DNA from: Clostridioides sp. ES-S-0010-02
GTDB taxonomy: Bacteria > Bacillota > Clostridia > Peptostreptococcales > Peptostreptococcaceae
Direction of reading: 5' to 3'
Assembly: GCA_020641055.1 (NCBI GenBank)
Contig: CP067345.1
Coordinates: 1,295,317-1,359,316 of the forward strand
DNA: 64,000 bases
This document shows, piece after piece, positions 9,366 through 18,308 of this stretch. The notes under the pieces were generated by a model, which did no database searches, was not told the DNA's origin, and saw only the letters and a program-made list of their open reading frames with translations. The position numbers and the translations under genes were made by a program. The stretch's first letter is position 1, and each line of letters opens with the position of its first letter.

Positions 9366-9713
9366 TTGAAAAAAAATTATAAAATACATAATCTAAATGA
9401 ATATAAAAATAAAAAAAAGAATAATTATAAAAAGAGAATTAATAAAAAAATAGGGGCTAAATGTATTTTATTGATTACAACTTTCGTAGTAATAATATTG
9501 AATCTATGTGGTTATTCAAAAATTTCAGAAATGAAATATGATATTCATTATTTACAAAAAGATTTAAGAAAAAAAGAGATAGTACTAGAGGAACTAAAGG
9601 CAAAAGAAACTGAAAAAACATCAATAAAAGAAATTGAGTTAAAAGCAAAGGAATTGCTCAATATGGACTATCCAAAAGATGGACAAATAAAGTATATAAA
9701 TGTGGATAACTAG
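9366..9713 (+). CDS. ftsL: FtsL-like cell-division protein
   Basis: A 115-residue bitopic protein: a lysine/asparagine-rich cytoplasmic tail (1-33), one transmembrane segment (about 34-52), then an extracytoplasmic coiled coil (about 53-95, ISEMKYDIHYLQKDLRKKE). This is the FtsL/DivIC build. FtsL proteins bridge FtsQ/DivIB and FtsB/DivIC and activate the synthase pair at the septum. Sequence conservation in the family is poor, so the call rests on topology and position directly before the transpeptidase gene. The TTG start follows CGGGGTGAT, and only 11 bases separate it from spoVD. The 196-base gap upstream contains the previous terminator and nothing else recognised. Confidence 0.75.
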   Translation: MKKNYKIHNLNEYKNKKKNNYKKRINKKIGAKCILLITTFVVIILNLCGYSKISEMKYDIHYLQKDLRKKEIVLEELKAKETEKTSIKEIELKAKELLNMDYPKDGQIKYINVDN

Positions 9714-9724
9714 GGGGAATAGGT

Positions 9725-11704
9725 TTGAGAAAAGTAAAAAGGATAAGCAAAAAAAGATTGGTACTTGTTCTTGTTTTAGCATGTGCACTGTTTTTTTGCC
9801 TTGTTATTAGGACTGGATACCTACAACTTATGAAAGGTAATTGGTTAAGTACAAAAGCATTAGAACAACAAACAAGAGATATACCTATAGAGCCTAAAAG
9901 AGGAACTATATATGATAGAAACATGAAAGAATTGGCAGTAAGTGTAACTAAATATACAGTTTGGTGCAAACCTGTAGAAGTTGAAGATAAAAAAGAAGCG
10001 GCTGAAAAAGTGGCTGAAATTTTGGACGAAGATTATAAAGATATTTATGCTTTAATAAGCAAAAAAAATATGGCTCTTGTAAAGGTCAAAAGATGGATAG
10101 ATGATGATAAGGCAAGTAAAATAAGAGATGCTAAATTAGGTGGAATATGGGTAGCAGAAGACAATCAAAGATATTATCCTTATGGAAATTTTGCACCATA
10201 TGTAATAGGTCATACTTCTTCAGATGCAACAGGGATATCTGGTATAGAAATGCAATATGATAAAAAATTAAAAGGAAAAGCTGGAAAATTAATAGTAAGT
10301 ACTGATGCTTCAGGTAGAGAAATTCCACAAGGTATGGAAAAATATTATGAACCTGTTCAGGGGAATGGTCTTGTATTGTCTATAGATGAAGTAATCCAAC
10401 ATTATACTGAAAAAGCAGTACAAAAGGCTTATGAAATAAATAATGCAAAGAAAGTCACTGCAATAGCAATGAATCCTAAAACTGGCGATATACTTGCTCT
10501 AGCATCAAAACCAGATTATGACCCTAATGACTCAAGAACGCCAATATATCCATATTATCAAGAAGAACTTGAAAAATATAGCGATAAAGACAAAATAAAG
10601 GGTTATTATCAAATGTGGAGAAATCCAGCAGTAAGTGATACATATGAACCAGGTTCTACATTTAAACTTATTACATCTTCCAGTGCTCTTGAAGAAGGAG
10701 TAATAAAAGATGGTGAGAAATTCACATGTACAGGTAGTGTAACTGTAGGAGGAAGAAAGATTAAATGTTGGAGACACTATAGACCTCATGGAACACAAGA
10801 GTTTAAACAAGCAGTACAAAATTCTTGTAACCCTGTGTTTGTTGAATTAGGAAGTAGATTAGGTGTTGGTAAAATGTATGATTATATAGAATCTTTTGGT
10901 CTTATGAATAAGACAGGTATAGATTTACCAGGAGAAGCTAAAGGAATATTGTATAATGAAAAAAATGTAGGTCCAGTTGAGTTAGCTACAATATCATTTG
11001 GTCAATCAATATCAGTAACTCCAATACAACTTATAACAGCTATATCATCAATAGCAAATGGTGGAGATTTAATGCAACCAAGAGTAGTAAAATCTTATAC
11101 TGATAACAAAGGTAATATAACTGAGACAGTAAAACCAAAAAAAGTAAGAAATGTTATATCTAAAGAAACATCTAAAAAAATGTTAGAGATTGCAGAGTCA
11201 GTTGTAACTGATGGTGGAGGGAAAATTGCATATATACCAGGATATAGACTAGGTGGGAAAACAGGTACAGCTCAAAAGGTTATAGATGGTAAATATGCTC
11301 AAGGAAAATATATATGTTCATTCGTGGGAATAGCACCTTGTGATGACCCACAAATTGTAGTTCTTGCTATTGTTGATGAGCCAACAGGAGTAAGTGCATT
11401 TGGTAGTACTACAGCAGGACCTATAGTAAAAGAAATAATGAATGATTCTCTAAAATATTTAGGGGTCAAACCAGTATATAAAGAAGAAGAAAAAGCTGAA
11501 TATGAAAAGAAACAAGTCAAAGTACCAGATGTAAGAAATTTAAAAATTGGGGATGCAGTGAAAGCATTAGAAGATGCGAAGTTAAAACCAAATTTAGATA
11601 CAGATATAGAAATTCCAAAGGATACAAAAGTAAAGGATGTTTTTCCAAAACCTGGAATAAAAGTTAATGAAGATTCAAGTATAACACTATATTTTGAAAA
11701 CTAA
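9725..11704 (+). CDS. spoVD: Class B penicillin-binding protein SpoVD
   Basis: A 659-residue bitopic transpeptidase: an N-terminal membrane helix (about 10-30), a dimerisation/pedestal region (50-210), a transpeptidase domain (about 240-570) and one C-terminal PASTA domain (about 598-658, from VPDVRNLKIGDAVKALEDA). Active-site motifs are S311-TFK, SCN (367-369) and KTGTAQK (512-518). The PASTA domain and the adjacent spoVE favour SpoVD, the enzyme that crosslinks spore-cortex peptidoglycan, over a vegetative FtsI. In C. difficile this protein is required for cortex synthesis and is a cephamycin target (recalled knowledge). The start is TTG after GGGGGAATAGG. A terminator-like hairpin lies between it and murF. 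Confidence 0.92.
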   Translation: MRKVKRISKKRLVLVLVLACALFFCLVIRTGYLQLMKGNWLSTKALEQQTRDIPIEPKRGTIYDRNMKELAVSVTKYTVWCKPVEVEDKKEAAEKVAEILDEDYKDIYALISKKNMALVKVKRWIDDDKASKIRDAKLGGIWVAEDNQRYYPYGNFAPYVIGHTSSDATGISGIEMQYDKKLKGKAGKLIVSTDASGREIPQGMEKYYEPVQGNGLVLSIDEVIQHYTEKAVQKAYEINNAKKVTAIAMNPKTGDILALASKPDYDPNDSRTPIYPYYQEELEKYSDKDKIKGYYQMWRNPAVSDTYEPGSTFKLITSSSALEEGVIKDGEKFTCTGSVTVGGRKIKCWRHYRPHGTQEFKQAVQNSCNPVFVELGSRLGVGKMYDYIESFGLMNKTGIDLPGEAKGILYNEKNVGPVELATISFGQSISVTPIQLITAISSIANGGDLMQPRVVKSYTDNKGNITETVKPKKVRNVISKETSKKMLEIAESVVTDGGGKIAYIPGYRLGGKTGTAQKVIDGKYAQGKYICSFVGIAPCDDPQIVVLAIVDEPTGVSAFGSTTAGPIVKEIMNDSLKYLGVKPVYKEEEKAEYEKKQVKVPDVRNLKIGDAVKALEDAKLKPNLDTDIEIPKDTKVKDVFPKPGIKVNEDSSITLYFEN

Positions 11705-11790
11705 AAAGTAACAGATAATTAACATATATCCATAAACATCTTCAAAAAAACAGAAATATAGTATATAATTATAAAGTTAAGAGTTATCGT

Positions 11791-11828
11791 AGGCAATGTA
11801 TATGTAACGGTATACATTGCCTTTTGTT
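11791..11828 (+). terminator. Terminator or attenuator between spoVD and murF
   Basis: A perfect 11-bp stem (11792-11802 with 11811-11821), 8-nt loop, then TTTT. It may uncouple spoVD from the mur genes, or be partly read through. Confidence 0.75.
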
Positions 11829-11871
11829 GCTAAGATAATATAGCTAATGTTTTATAAGGAGGAGTTTGAGA

Positions 11872-13245
11872 ATGGAGTGCTTAACAATAAAGGAGTTAGT
11901 ACTTGCAACTAATGGAAAGTTAATATATGGAGATTATAATGACTGTGTAAGTGATATAGTTATAGATAGCAGGGAAGCAAATGCACAAAATGCATTTGTA
12001 GCCATAGTTGGAGAAAATTTAGATGGGCATACCTTTATAAAGTCTGCATATGATAGTGGATGCAAAACTTTTATAAAAAATGAAAGTAATGGAATAAAAT
12101 TAGAAAGTTCGGATATAAATTTAATAGAGGTAAAAGATACAACTTTGGCTCTAGGAAATATTTCCAGATATTATAAAGAAAAATTTGACATCCCATTTAT
12201 AGGTGTTACAGGTAGTGTAGGAAAAACAACTACTAGAGATATGATATATGCAGCTATTTCTGCAAAATTAAACATCTTGAAAAATGAAAAGAACCTAAAT
12301 AATCATTTTGGGGTTCCTTTGACTTTGTTTAATTTAAATAAAGAACATGAGTGTGCTGTAATAGAAATGGGAATGTCTGGATTTAATGAAATAAAGTATT
12401 TGGTGGACATAGTAAATCCTAAAATTGCAGTTATATCAAATATAGGATTGTCACACATAGAAAACCTAGGTTCACAGGAAGGGATTTTAAAGGCAAAGCT
12501 GGAGATTGCTTCAAATTTTGATGATACAAATACTTTGATTGTAAATGGGGATGATAAATTTTTATCTACATTAAAAGAAAAAGAGCATGTATATAAGTTA
12601 AAAACATTTGGATTTAAGAAAGATAATGACATTTATTGTGAAGATTATACTATGGAAGAAGATAGTTTGACATTTACGTGTGTCATAAATGGAAAAAAAG
12701 AGGAAATATTTATACCAACAATAGGAGAGCATAATATATATAATGCTATGTCGGCGATATTAGTTGGCATGAGTTTAAATATTTCTTTGGATTGTATAAA
12801 AACAGGTTTAAAAAACTTCAAAGGGACAAAAATGAGATTAGATATAATAAAAAATGAAAGATTAACAATAATTAATGACTCATATAATGCCAGTCCAGAT
12901 TCTATGGAAGCAGCCTTGAAAATACTTGGTAGATATAAAGGTAGAAAAGTAGCAATACTTGGAGATATGCTTGAGATGGGTGAAATTTCAGAGTATGGTC
13001 ATAGATTAGTTGGAAAATCATCTATGAATAATACTGATATCATAATAACTATAGGTGAAAACTCAGTGTTTATTGGAGACGAAGCAAAACGATTAGGATT
13101 CGATTCATCCAATATATATCACTTTAAAAATAGAGACGATGTATTTAATCGATTAGATGAATTAATAAAAACAGGAGACACTATTTTAGTGAAAGGCTCA
13201 AGAGGCATGAAATTAGAAAAAATAGTTGAATATCTAAATAAATAA
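11872..13245 (+). CDS. murF: UDP-MurNAc-tripeptide:D-Ala-D-Ala ligase MurF
   Basis: Adds D-Ala-D-Ala to UDP-MurNAc-tripeptide with ATP in the cytoplasm. Mur-ligase features in order: the N-terminal substrate domain with DIVIDSREA, the ATP loop GVTGSVGKTTTRDM, AVIEMGMSGFNEI, NIGLSHIENLGS, NIYNAMSAILVGM and the C-terminal NDSYNASPDSMEAAL and AILGDMLEMGE. AAGGAGG at 11856-11862 best fits the ATG at 11872 (457 residues); a TTG two codons earlier is too close to that site. The usual partner murE is absent, although murD and murG follow. Confidence 0.93.
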   Translation: MECLTIKELVLATNGKLIYGDYNDCVSDIVIDSREANAQNAFVAIVGENLDGHTFIKSAYDSGCKTFIKNESNGIKLESSDINLIEVKDTTLALGNISRYYKEKFDIPFIGVTGSVGKTTTRDMIYAAISAKLNILKNEKNLNNHFGVPLTLFNLNKEHECAVIEMGMSGFNEIKYLVDIVNPKIAVISNIGLSHIENLGSQEGILKAKLEIASNFDDTNTLIVNGDDKFLSTLKEKEHVYKLKTFGFKKDNDIYCEDYTMEEDSLTFTCVINGKKEEIFIPTIGEHNIYNAMSAILVGMSLNISLDCIKTGLKNFKGTKMRLDIIKNERLTIINDSYNASPDSMEAALKILGRYKGRKVAILGDMLEMGEISEYGHRLVGKSSMNNTDIIITIGENSVFIGDEAKRLGFDSSNIYHFKNRDDVFNRLDELIKTGDTILVKGSRGMKLEKIVEYLNK

Positions 13246-13285
13246 GCTTAAACTAATGAGTTGATTGACAAGGGAGAGGAGTTTT

Positions 13286-14254
13286 ATGATGTTAGGAATA
13301 ACAGAGCTTACGTACACCGCATTGATTGCGTTTTTGATAGTAATTATAATAGGACCAATATTTATACCAATGCTTAGGAAATTTAAATTTGGTCAGACAG
13401 TTAGAGATGATGGACCTCAAACACATCTAGCTAAGAATGGAACACCTACTATGGGTGGAATTATAATGATTGTTGCAATTCTAATAACTGGACTTACAAG
13501 AGTAAAAGTTAGTCATGACATGGCAGTAGGTCTTATATGTATTGCTGGTTTTGGTTTTATTGGTTTTTTAGATGACTTTATAAAAATAAAGCTAAAAAGG
13601 TCACTTGGACTAAAAGCATATCAAAAAATAATCCTTCAAGTTGCATTATCTTTTTATGTTGCTTTTTATCAGTATACATCGTCATCAAGTGCTTCGCAAC
13701 TTATGATACCATTTACAGATTTTGTAATAAATGTTGGAATACTATATATACCAATAATGATGTTTATAATAGTAGCAATAGTAAATGCTGTAAATTTAAC
13801 TGATGGTCTAGATGGTCTAGCATCAGGAGTGACTTTAGTTGTTTCTGTATTTTTTATGTTGTTTGCAAGTTCAGTTGCAGGCAATACAGAAGTTGCAGTT
13901 TTAGCAGCAGCAACTGTTGGAGCATGTCTAGGCTTTTTAGGATTTAATTCATATCCAGCTAGAGTGTTTATGGGAGATACAGGTTCAATGGCATTAGGTG
14001 GTGCGGTTGTAGCATTTTCAGTTTTAACTAATTCAGTGCTTATAATACCTATAATTGGAGGCATTTATTTTGCAGAAGCTCTATCAGTTTTAATTCAAGT
14101 TGGATATTTTAAAGTAACTAGAAAGAGATTCTTTAAGATGGCTCCAATACACCATCATTTTGAACAATGTGGTTGGCCAGAAACAAGAGTTGTATTTGTT
14201 TTTTGGATTATTACAGTTGTTTTAGCTTGGATAAGTATAATAGCAGTATTTTAG
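13286..14254 (+). CDS. mraY: Phospho-MurNAc-pentapeptide transferase MraY
   Basis: Integral membrane enzyme that makes lipid I from UDP-MurNAc-pentapeptide and undecaprenyl phosphate. Signatures: DDGPQTHLAKNGTPTMGG, DDFIKIKLKRSLGLKAYQK, NLTDGLDGLASG and FMGDTGSMALGG, which hold the catalytic and Mg2+-binding aspartates, and MAPIHHHFEQCGW, the HHH motif of this family. About ten membrane helices are visible. Two adjacent ATGs (13286, 13289) follow GGGAGAGGAG. A longer TTG start at 13265 would run through that ribosome binding site and is rejected. It lies 40 bases after murF and 18 before murD. Confidence 0.95.
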   Translation: MMLGITELTYTALIAFLIVIIIGPIFIPMLRKFKFGQTVRDDGPQTHLAKNGTPTMGGIIMIVAILITGLTRVKVSHDMAVGLICIAGFGFIGFLDDFIKIKLKRSLGLKAYQKIILQVALSFYVAFYQYTSSSSASQLMIPFTDFVINVGILYIPIMMFIIVAIVNAVNLTDGLDGLASGVTLVVSVFFMLFASSVAGNTEVAVLAAATVGACLGFLGFNSYPARVFMGDTGSMALGGAVVAFSVLTNSVLIIPIIGGIYFAEALSVLIQVGYFKVTRKRFFKMAPIHHHFEQCGWPETRVVFVFWIITVVLAWISIIAVF

Positions 14255-14272
14255 GCCTAGGGGGAATAAAAA

Positions 14273-15628
14273 ATGGACTTAAATGGAAAAAAAGTTTTAT
14301 TAGTAGGGCTTGCAAAAACTGGTATATCTACAATTAAACATTTAGATAAATTAGGAGCAAGTATAATTGTAAATGATATTAAAGATGAAAATAAATTAAA
14401 AAACATACTTGATGAATTAAAATCTATAAATGACATAGAATACATATTAGGATGCCATCCAGAGGCTGTAGACGATGTAGATATGGTTGTAGTATCTCCA
14501 GGAGTACCATTAGACTTGCCATTTATTTTGAAGCTAAAAAATTCAGGCAAGTATATAATTGGTGAGGTAGAATTAGCTTTTAAATTGTCAAATAATCCAA
14601 CTTTTATAGGGATTACAGGTACAAATGGTAAGACAACTACAACTAGCTTAGTAGGAGAAATTTTTTCAAGTGCCAAAAAAGATACATATGTAGTTGGTAA
14701 TATAGGGAATCCTGTAATAGATACTATAGAAACTTCAAATGAAGAATCTATACTTGTAACTGAACTGAGTAGTTTCCAACTTGAAAGTGTGGATGAATTT
14801 AGACCTAAAGTAAGTGCAATATTAAATATTACAGAAGATCATTTAAATAGACATCATACTATGGAAAAGTACATAGAAGCTAAATCAAAAATATTTATGA
14901 ATCAAAATGATGAAGATTTTTGTATATTAAATTATGATGATGAAATAGTGAGAGGCCTAGCTGATAAATGTAATGCCAAAGTAATTTACTTTTCAAGAAC
15001 TCATAGAGTAAATGGAGGAGTATATTTAGAAAATAATGACATAATAATAGATATAGAGGATAAGATTAAGTTTCTAAATAAAGATGATGTAAGTTTGCCT
15101 GGAGGCCATAATTTAGAAAATTGTATGGCAGCAATAGCAATAGCATATGTTTGTAAAGTAGATTTAGAAGTAATAAAAGATGTATTGATGACATTTAAAG
15201 GAGTTGAACACAGACAAGAGTTTGTAAGAAACTTAGATAATGTAATATATGTAAATGACTCAAAGGGAACTAATCCAGATTCTACTATAAAAGCTGTACA
15301 GTCTTATAATAGACCAATAGTGCTTATAGCAGGAGGAATGGATAAGGGAAGCAACTTTGATGAACTTCTTGAAATTGCAAAATCATATGTCAAATCATTA
15401 ATCTTATTAGGAGAAACTGCACCAAAGATAGAAAATTGTGCTAAAAATAAAGGATTTAATGACATACATATAGTAAAAGATATGGAGGAAGCAGTTAAGA
15501 CTTCTCATGAGATTTCAAAAAATGGAGATATAGTGCTTCTTTCACCAGCTTGTGCAAGTTGGGATATGTATGAAAGTTTTGAAGTAAGAGGAAAAGACTT
15601 CAAAGATAATGTAAACAATTTAAAATAA
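14273..15628 (+). CDS. murD: UDP-MurNAc-L-alanine:D-glutamate ligase MurD
   Basis: Adds D-glutamate to UDP-MurNAc-L-alanine. The 451-residue protein starts with a Rossmann-like UDP-binding domain (KKVLLVGLAKTGIST). The central ATP loop GITGTNGKTTTTSLVGEI is near 107-124, followed by NIGNPVIDT, TELSSFQLESV and NITEDHLNRHHTMEKY. The C-terminal domain has HRQEFVRNLDNVIYVNDSKG and LLSPACASWDMYESFEVRG, the MurD-type end. GGGGGAAT precedes the ATG. It lies in the mur run between mraY and spoVE. Confidence 0.95.
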   Translation: MDLNGKKVLLVGLAKTGISTIKHLDKLGASIIVNDIKDENKLKNILDELKSINDIEYILGCHPEAVDDVDMVVVSPGVPLDLPFILKLKNSGKYIIGEVELAFKLSNNPTFIGITGTNGKTTTTSLVGEIFSSAKKDTYVVGNIGNPVIDTIETSNEESILVTELSSFQLESVDEFRPKVSAILNITEDHLNRHHTMEKYIEAKSKIFMNQNDEDFCILNYDDEIVRGLADKCNAKVIYFSRTHRVNGGVYLENNDIIIDIEDKIKFLNKDDVSLPGGHNLENCMAAIAIAYVCKVDLEVIKDVLMTFKGVEHRQEFVRNLDNVIYVNDSKGTNPDSTIKAVQSYNRPIVLIAGGMDKGSNFDELLEIAKSYVKSLILLGETAPKIENCAKNKGFNDIHIVKDMEEAVKTSHEISKNGDIVLLSPACASWDMYESFEVRGKDFKDNVNNLK

Positions 15629-15679
15629 TCTCTTACCTCTAAACTTACTTAGATGGAAGAATGGAGGTAGATTAGTTGG

Positions 15680-16810
15680 ATGCCTAAAGAAAATTTGAAA
15701 AAACAAATTGACATAAGGATGAAGACTGAATTTGATGGAGTAGTATTTTATACTACTATGCTTTTAGTATTTGTAGGAATAGTTATGGTGTTTAGTGCAA
15801 GTTTTATACAATCTTCATTTAAACACAATGATGCATACTATTTTCTAAAGAAAAATGTAATATATGCTATACTAGGATTTATAGTTATGATTATTACATC
15901 TAGAATAGACTATAATTTTTGGAAGAAAAATGCTACAGCAATTGGAGCTATAGCAGTAGTATTATTATTGTTGGTTTTAACTCCTTTGGGAATAGAAGCA
16001 AACGGAGCAAAAAGATGGTTAGGGATAGGTGCTTTAACATTTCAGCCTGCAGAAATTGCAAAGTTTGCTACAATAATATTAACTGCAAAATTGATTGAGA
16101 AAAATTATGATAAAATAAAATCTTTGACAAAAGGTGTTGTACCACTTCTCGTAGTTCCAGGAATATTTTTTGCGTTGATAATACTTCAACCAAATTTGTC
16201 AACAGCAGGTACTGTAATTCTAGTTACATTTGTAATGATATTTGTTGCTGGAATGGATATGAAAATTGTATTTGCTATGATAGGAAGTGGGGCTGCTTTA
16301 TTTGCTGCATTAGTAATTGCTGAACCGTATAGACTTAGTCGTGTTACATCTTTTTTAGACCCATTTCAAGACCCACTTGGTAAGGGGTATCAGGTAATAC
16401 AAGGTTTATATGCATTAGGTTCAGGAGGACTGTTTGGTTTAGGCTTAGGAAAGAGTAAGCAAAAGTATTTTTATATACCAGAGCCACAAAATGACTTTAT
16501 ATTTGCTATAATAGGAGAAGAGTTAGGATTAATTGGTTGTATAATAGTTATAATGCTATTTGTAGCCTTAGTCTACAGATGTGTAAGAATAGCTTTGAAG
16601 ACTTCTAATGTATTTGCTTGTATGGTTGTCATAGGTATAGGGGCACAAATTGGAATACAAGCAGCTTTAAATATAGCAGTTGCAACATCATCAATGCCAG
16701 CTACAGGTGTAGCACTACCATTTATAAGTTATGGAGGTACCTCACTCACCATCTTTATGGGGGCTGTAGGTATAGTGTTGAACATCTCAAAGCATGTCAA
16801 AATTAATTAA
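15680..16810 (+). CDS. spoVE: SEDS-family glycosyltransferase SpoVE (FtsW/RodA/SpoVE)
   Basis: A polytopic SEDS peptidoglycan polymerase of 376 residues. Conserved blocks include VFSASFIQSS, NGAKRWLGIGALTFQPAEIAK (split here for length as NGAKRWLGIG then ALTFQPAEIAK), LQPNLSTAGT, GKGYQVIQGLYALGSGGLFG in the extracytoplasmic loop, and the C-terminal PFISYGGTSLTIFM. SEDS proteins polymerise lipid II with a cognate class B PBP; the partner here should be SpoVD. FtsW and SpoVE are hard to separate by sequence. The name follows the spoVD context and recalled C. difficile annotation. GGAGGT lies 11 bases before the ATG. murG begins 17 bases after the stop. Confidence 0.9.
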   Translation: MPKENLKKQIDIRMKTEFDGVVFYTTMLLVFVGIVMVFSASFIQSSFKHNDAYYFLKKNVIYAILGFIVMIITSRIDYNFWKKNATAIGAIAVVLLLLVLTPLGIEANGAKRWLGIGALTFQPAEIAKFATIILTAKLIEKNYDKIKSLTKGVVPLLVVPGIFFALIILQPNLSTAGTVILVTFVMIFVAGMDMKIVFAMIGSGAALFAALVIAEPYRLSRVTSFLDPFQDPLGKGYQVIQGLYALGSGGLFGLGLGKSKQKYFYIPEPQNDFIFAIIGEELGLIGCIIVIMLFVALVYRCVRIALKTSNVFACMVVIGIGAQIGIQAALNIAVATSSMPATGVALPFISYGGTSLTIFMGAVGIVLNISKHVKIN

Positions 16811-16827
16811 CAGGAGATGATGATTTG

Positions 16828-18045
16828 ATGAAAGTTTTATTATCAGGCGGTGGAACTGGAGGACACGTATATCCAGCTATAGCTATTGCTAACAAAATAA
16901 GAGATGAACATCCAGACGCCGAGATAATGTTTGTTGGGACGGAAAAAGGAATAGAATCAGAAATAGTTCCTAAGTATGGATTTGAATTGAAAACTGTAAC
17001 AGTACAAGGATTTAAGAGAAAAATAGACTTCGATAATGTAAAAAGAGTTTTTAAGCTTTTTAAAGGATTGGAACAATCAAGAAAAATTGTTAAAAAATTT
17101 AAGCCAGATGTAGTCATAGGAACTGGTGGATATGTCAGTGGACCTGTTTTATTTAATGCGTCTATGGGAAAAATACCAGCTATAATACATGAGCAAAATT
17201 CTTTTCCTGGGGTAACTAATAAGATTTTATCTAAAACAGTTACAAAGGTACTTACAAGTTTTGAAGATTCACATAAAAGATTCCCTGAGGCAGCAGAAGA
17301 AAAATTAGTTTTTACAGGAAATCCAGTTAGAAAAGAAATTTTGTTATCAAGAAAAAATATCGCAAGAAAAAATTTAGGAATAAGTGAAGAGAAAAAAATG
17401 GTACTTTGCTACGGTGGTAGTGGAGGTTCAAGAAAAATAAATGATGCAATGAGACTTGTCATTAAAAATATGGTAAATGAAGATATAGCTTTTATATTTG
17501 CAACAGGAAAAAGCTATTATGAAGAATTTATGGAAAGTATCAGTAATATAAATCTTAAACCATACCAAAAAGTAGTACCTTATTTAGAAGATATGGCAAA
17601 TGCACTTGCAGCAAGTGATTTAGTTATAGGTAGTGCAGGAGCAATTTCATTAGCTGAAATAACAGCTCTTGGCAAACCTTCTATAATAATACCTAAAGCA
17701 TATACTGCTGAAAATCATCAAGAGTACAATGCTAAGAGTATAGAGAAGCAAGGGGCAGGGGTTGCAATCTTGGAAAAAAACTTAACTCCAGAAAGCCTGA
17801 ATACAGCCGTATTTAAACTTTTAGGAGATAGAGAACTTCTAGTTGATATGGCAAATGCAAGTAAAACTATAGGTAGACCTGAGGCTATAGACCTTATATA
17901 TGATGAGATAATAAAGGTATATAACTCAACACAAAAATCAACAGCTAAGAAACCAAAAAAAGAAAAAGCTATTGAGGAAGTAAAGAAAGAAGCAGCTCCA
18001 AGTATAGAAGGTCAGGCTAAAGTAATAGGAATAAAGAAACGATAA
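16828..18045 (+). CDS. murG: Lipid II synthase MurG with lysine/glutamate-rich C-terminal tail
   Basis: Transfers GlcNAc from UDP-GlcNAc to lipid I on the inner membrane face. The GT-B fold is shown by GGGTGGHVYPAIAIA (about 7-21), GTGGYVSGPV, HEQNSFPGVTNK, the second-domain loop GGSGGSRKIN and SAGAISLAEITALGKPSI with NHQEYNAK. After the normal end at about residue 365 there is a tail of about 40 residues rich in K, E and A (STAKKPKKEKAIEEVKKE), longer than typical MurG. The ATG at 16828 gives the usual N-terminus; a TTG one codon earlier is better spaced from AGGAG, so the true start may be 16825. A strong terminator follows. Confidence 0.94.
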   Translation: MKVLLSGGGTGGHVYPAIAIANKIRDEHPDAEIMFVGTEKGIESEIVPKYGFELKTVTVQGFKRKIDFDNVKRVFKLFKGLEQSRKIVKKFKPDVVIGTGGYVSGPVLFNASMGKIPAIIHEQNSFPGVTNKILSKTVTKVLTSFEDSHKRFPEAAEEKLVFTGNPVRKEILLSRKNIARKNLGISEEKKMVLCYGGSGGSRKINDAMRLVIKNMVNEDIAFIFATGKSYYEEFMESISNINLKPYQKVVPYLEDMANALAASDLVIGSAGAISLAEITALGKPSIIIPKAYTAENHQEYNAKSIEKQGAGVAILEKNLTPESLNTAVFKLLGDRELLVDMANASKTIGRPEAIDLIYDEIIKVYNSTQKSTAKKPKKEKAIEEVKKEAAPSIEGQAKVIGIKKR

Positions 18046-18055
18046 ATAAATATTT

Positions 18056-18112
18056 ACCCCTAATTTATAATATATTAGATTTTCTAAATTATTCTAAATT
18101 AGGGGTTTATTT
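18056..18112 (+). terminator. Terminator after murG
   Basis: A perfect 12-bp stem (18056-18067 with 18095-18106) with a 27-nt AT-rich loop, then TTATTTAT. It separates the mur genes from divIB. Confidence 0.75.
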
Positions 18113-18308
18113 ATGTGTATATAAGTTTTAAGTTATAAAATACATATAGTATTTTATATTTATTTTGATGAAATATCAATTTAATCCTCTTTTTTAATGT
18201 TTTATTAGATTGTTTTGTAAGAAAATGAGAAAATTTGACTTTAAATATTATATTTTTTTTGTAGGGAATATAAACTCGAAAGGTGTATTTATTAACCAAA
18301 GGGGTTGA

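Noticed and set aside
13669-14064. 131-codon minus-strand frame inside mraY
   Set aside because: It is a shadow of mraY codon usage; conserved MraY motifs occupy the same bases on the plus strand.
16618-16806. Short plus-strand frame overlapping the 3' end of spoVE
   Set aside because: Out of frame with the conserved SEDS C-terminus (PFISYGG), with no ribosome binding site; it is a shadow frame.
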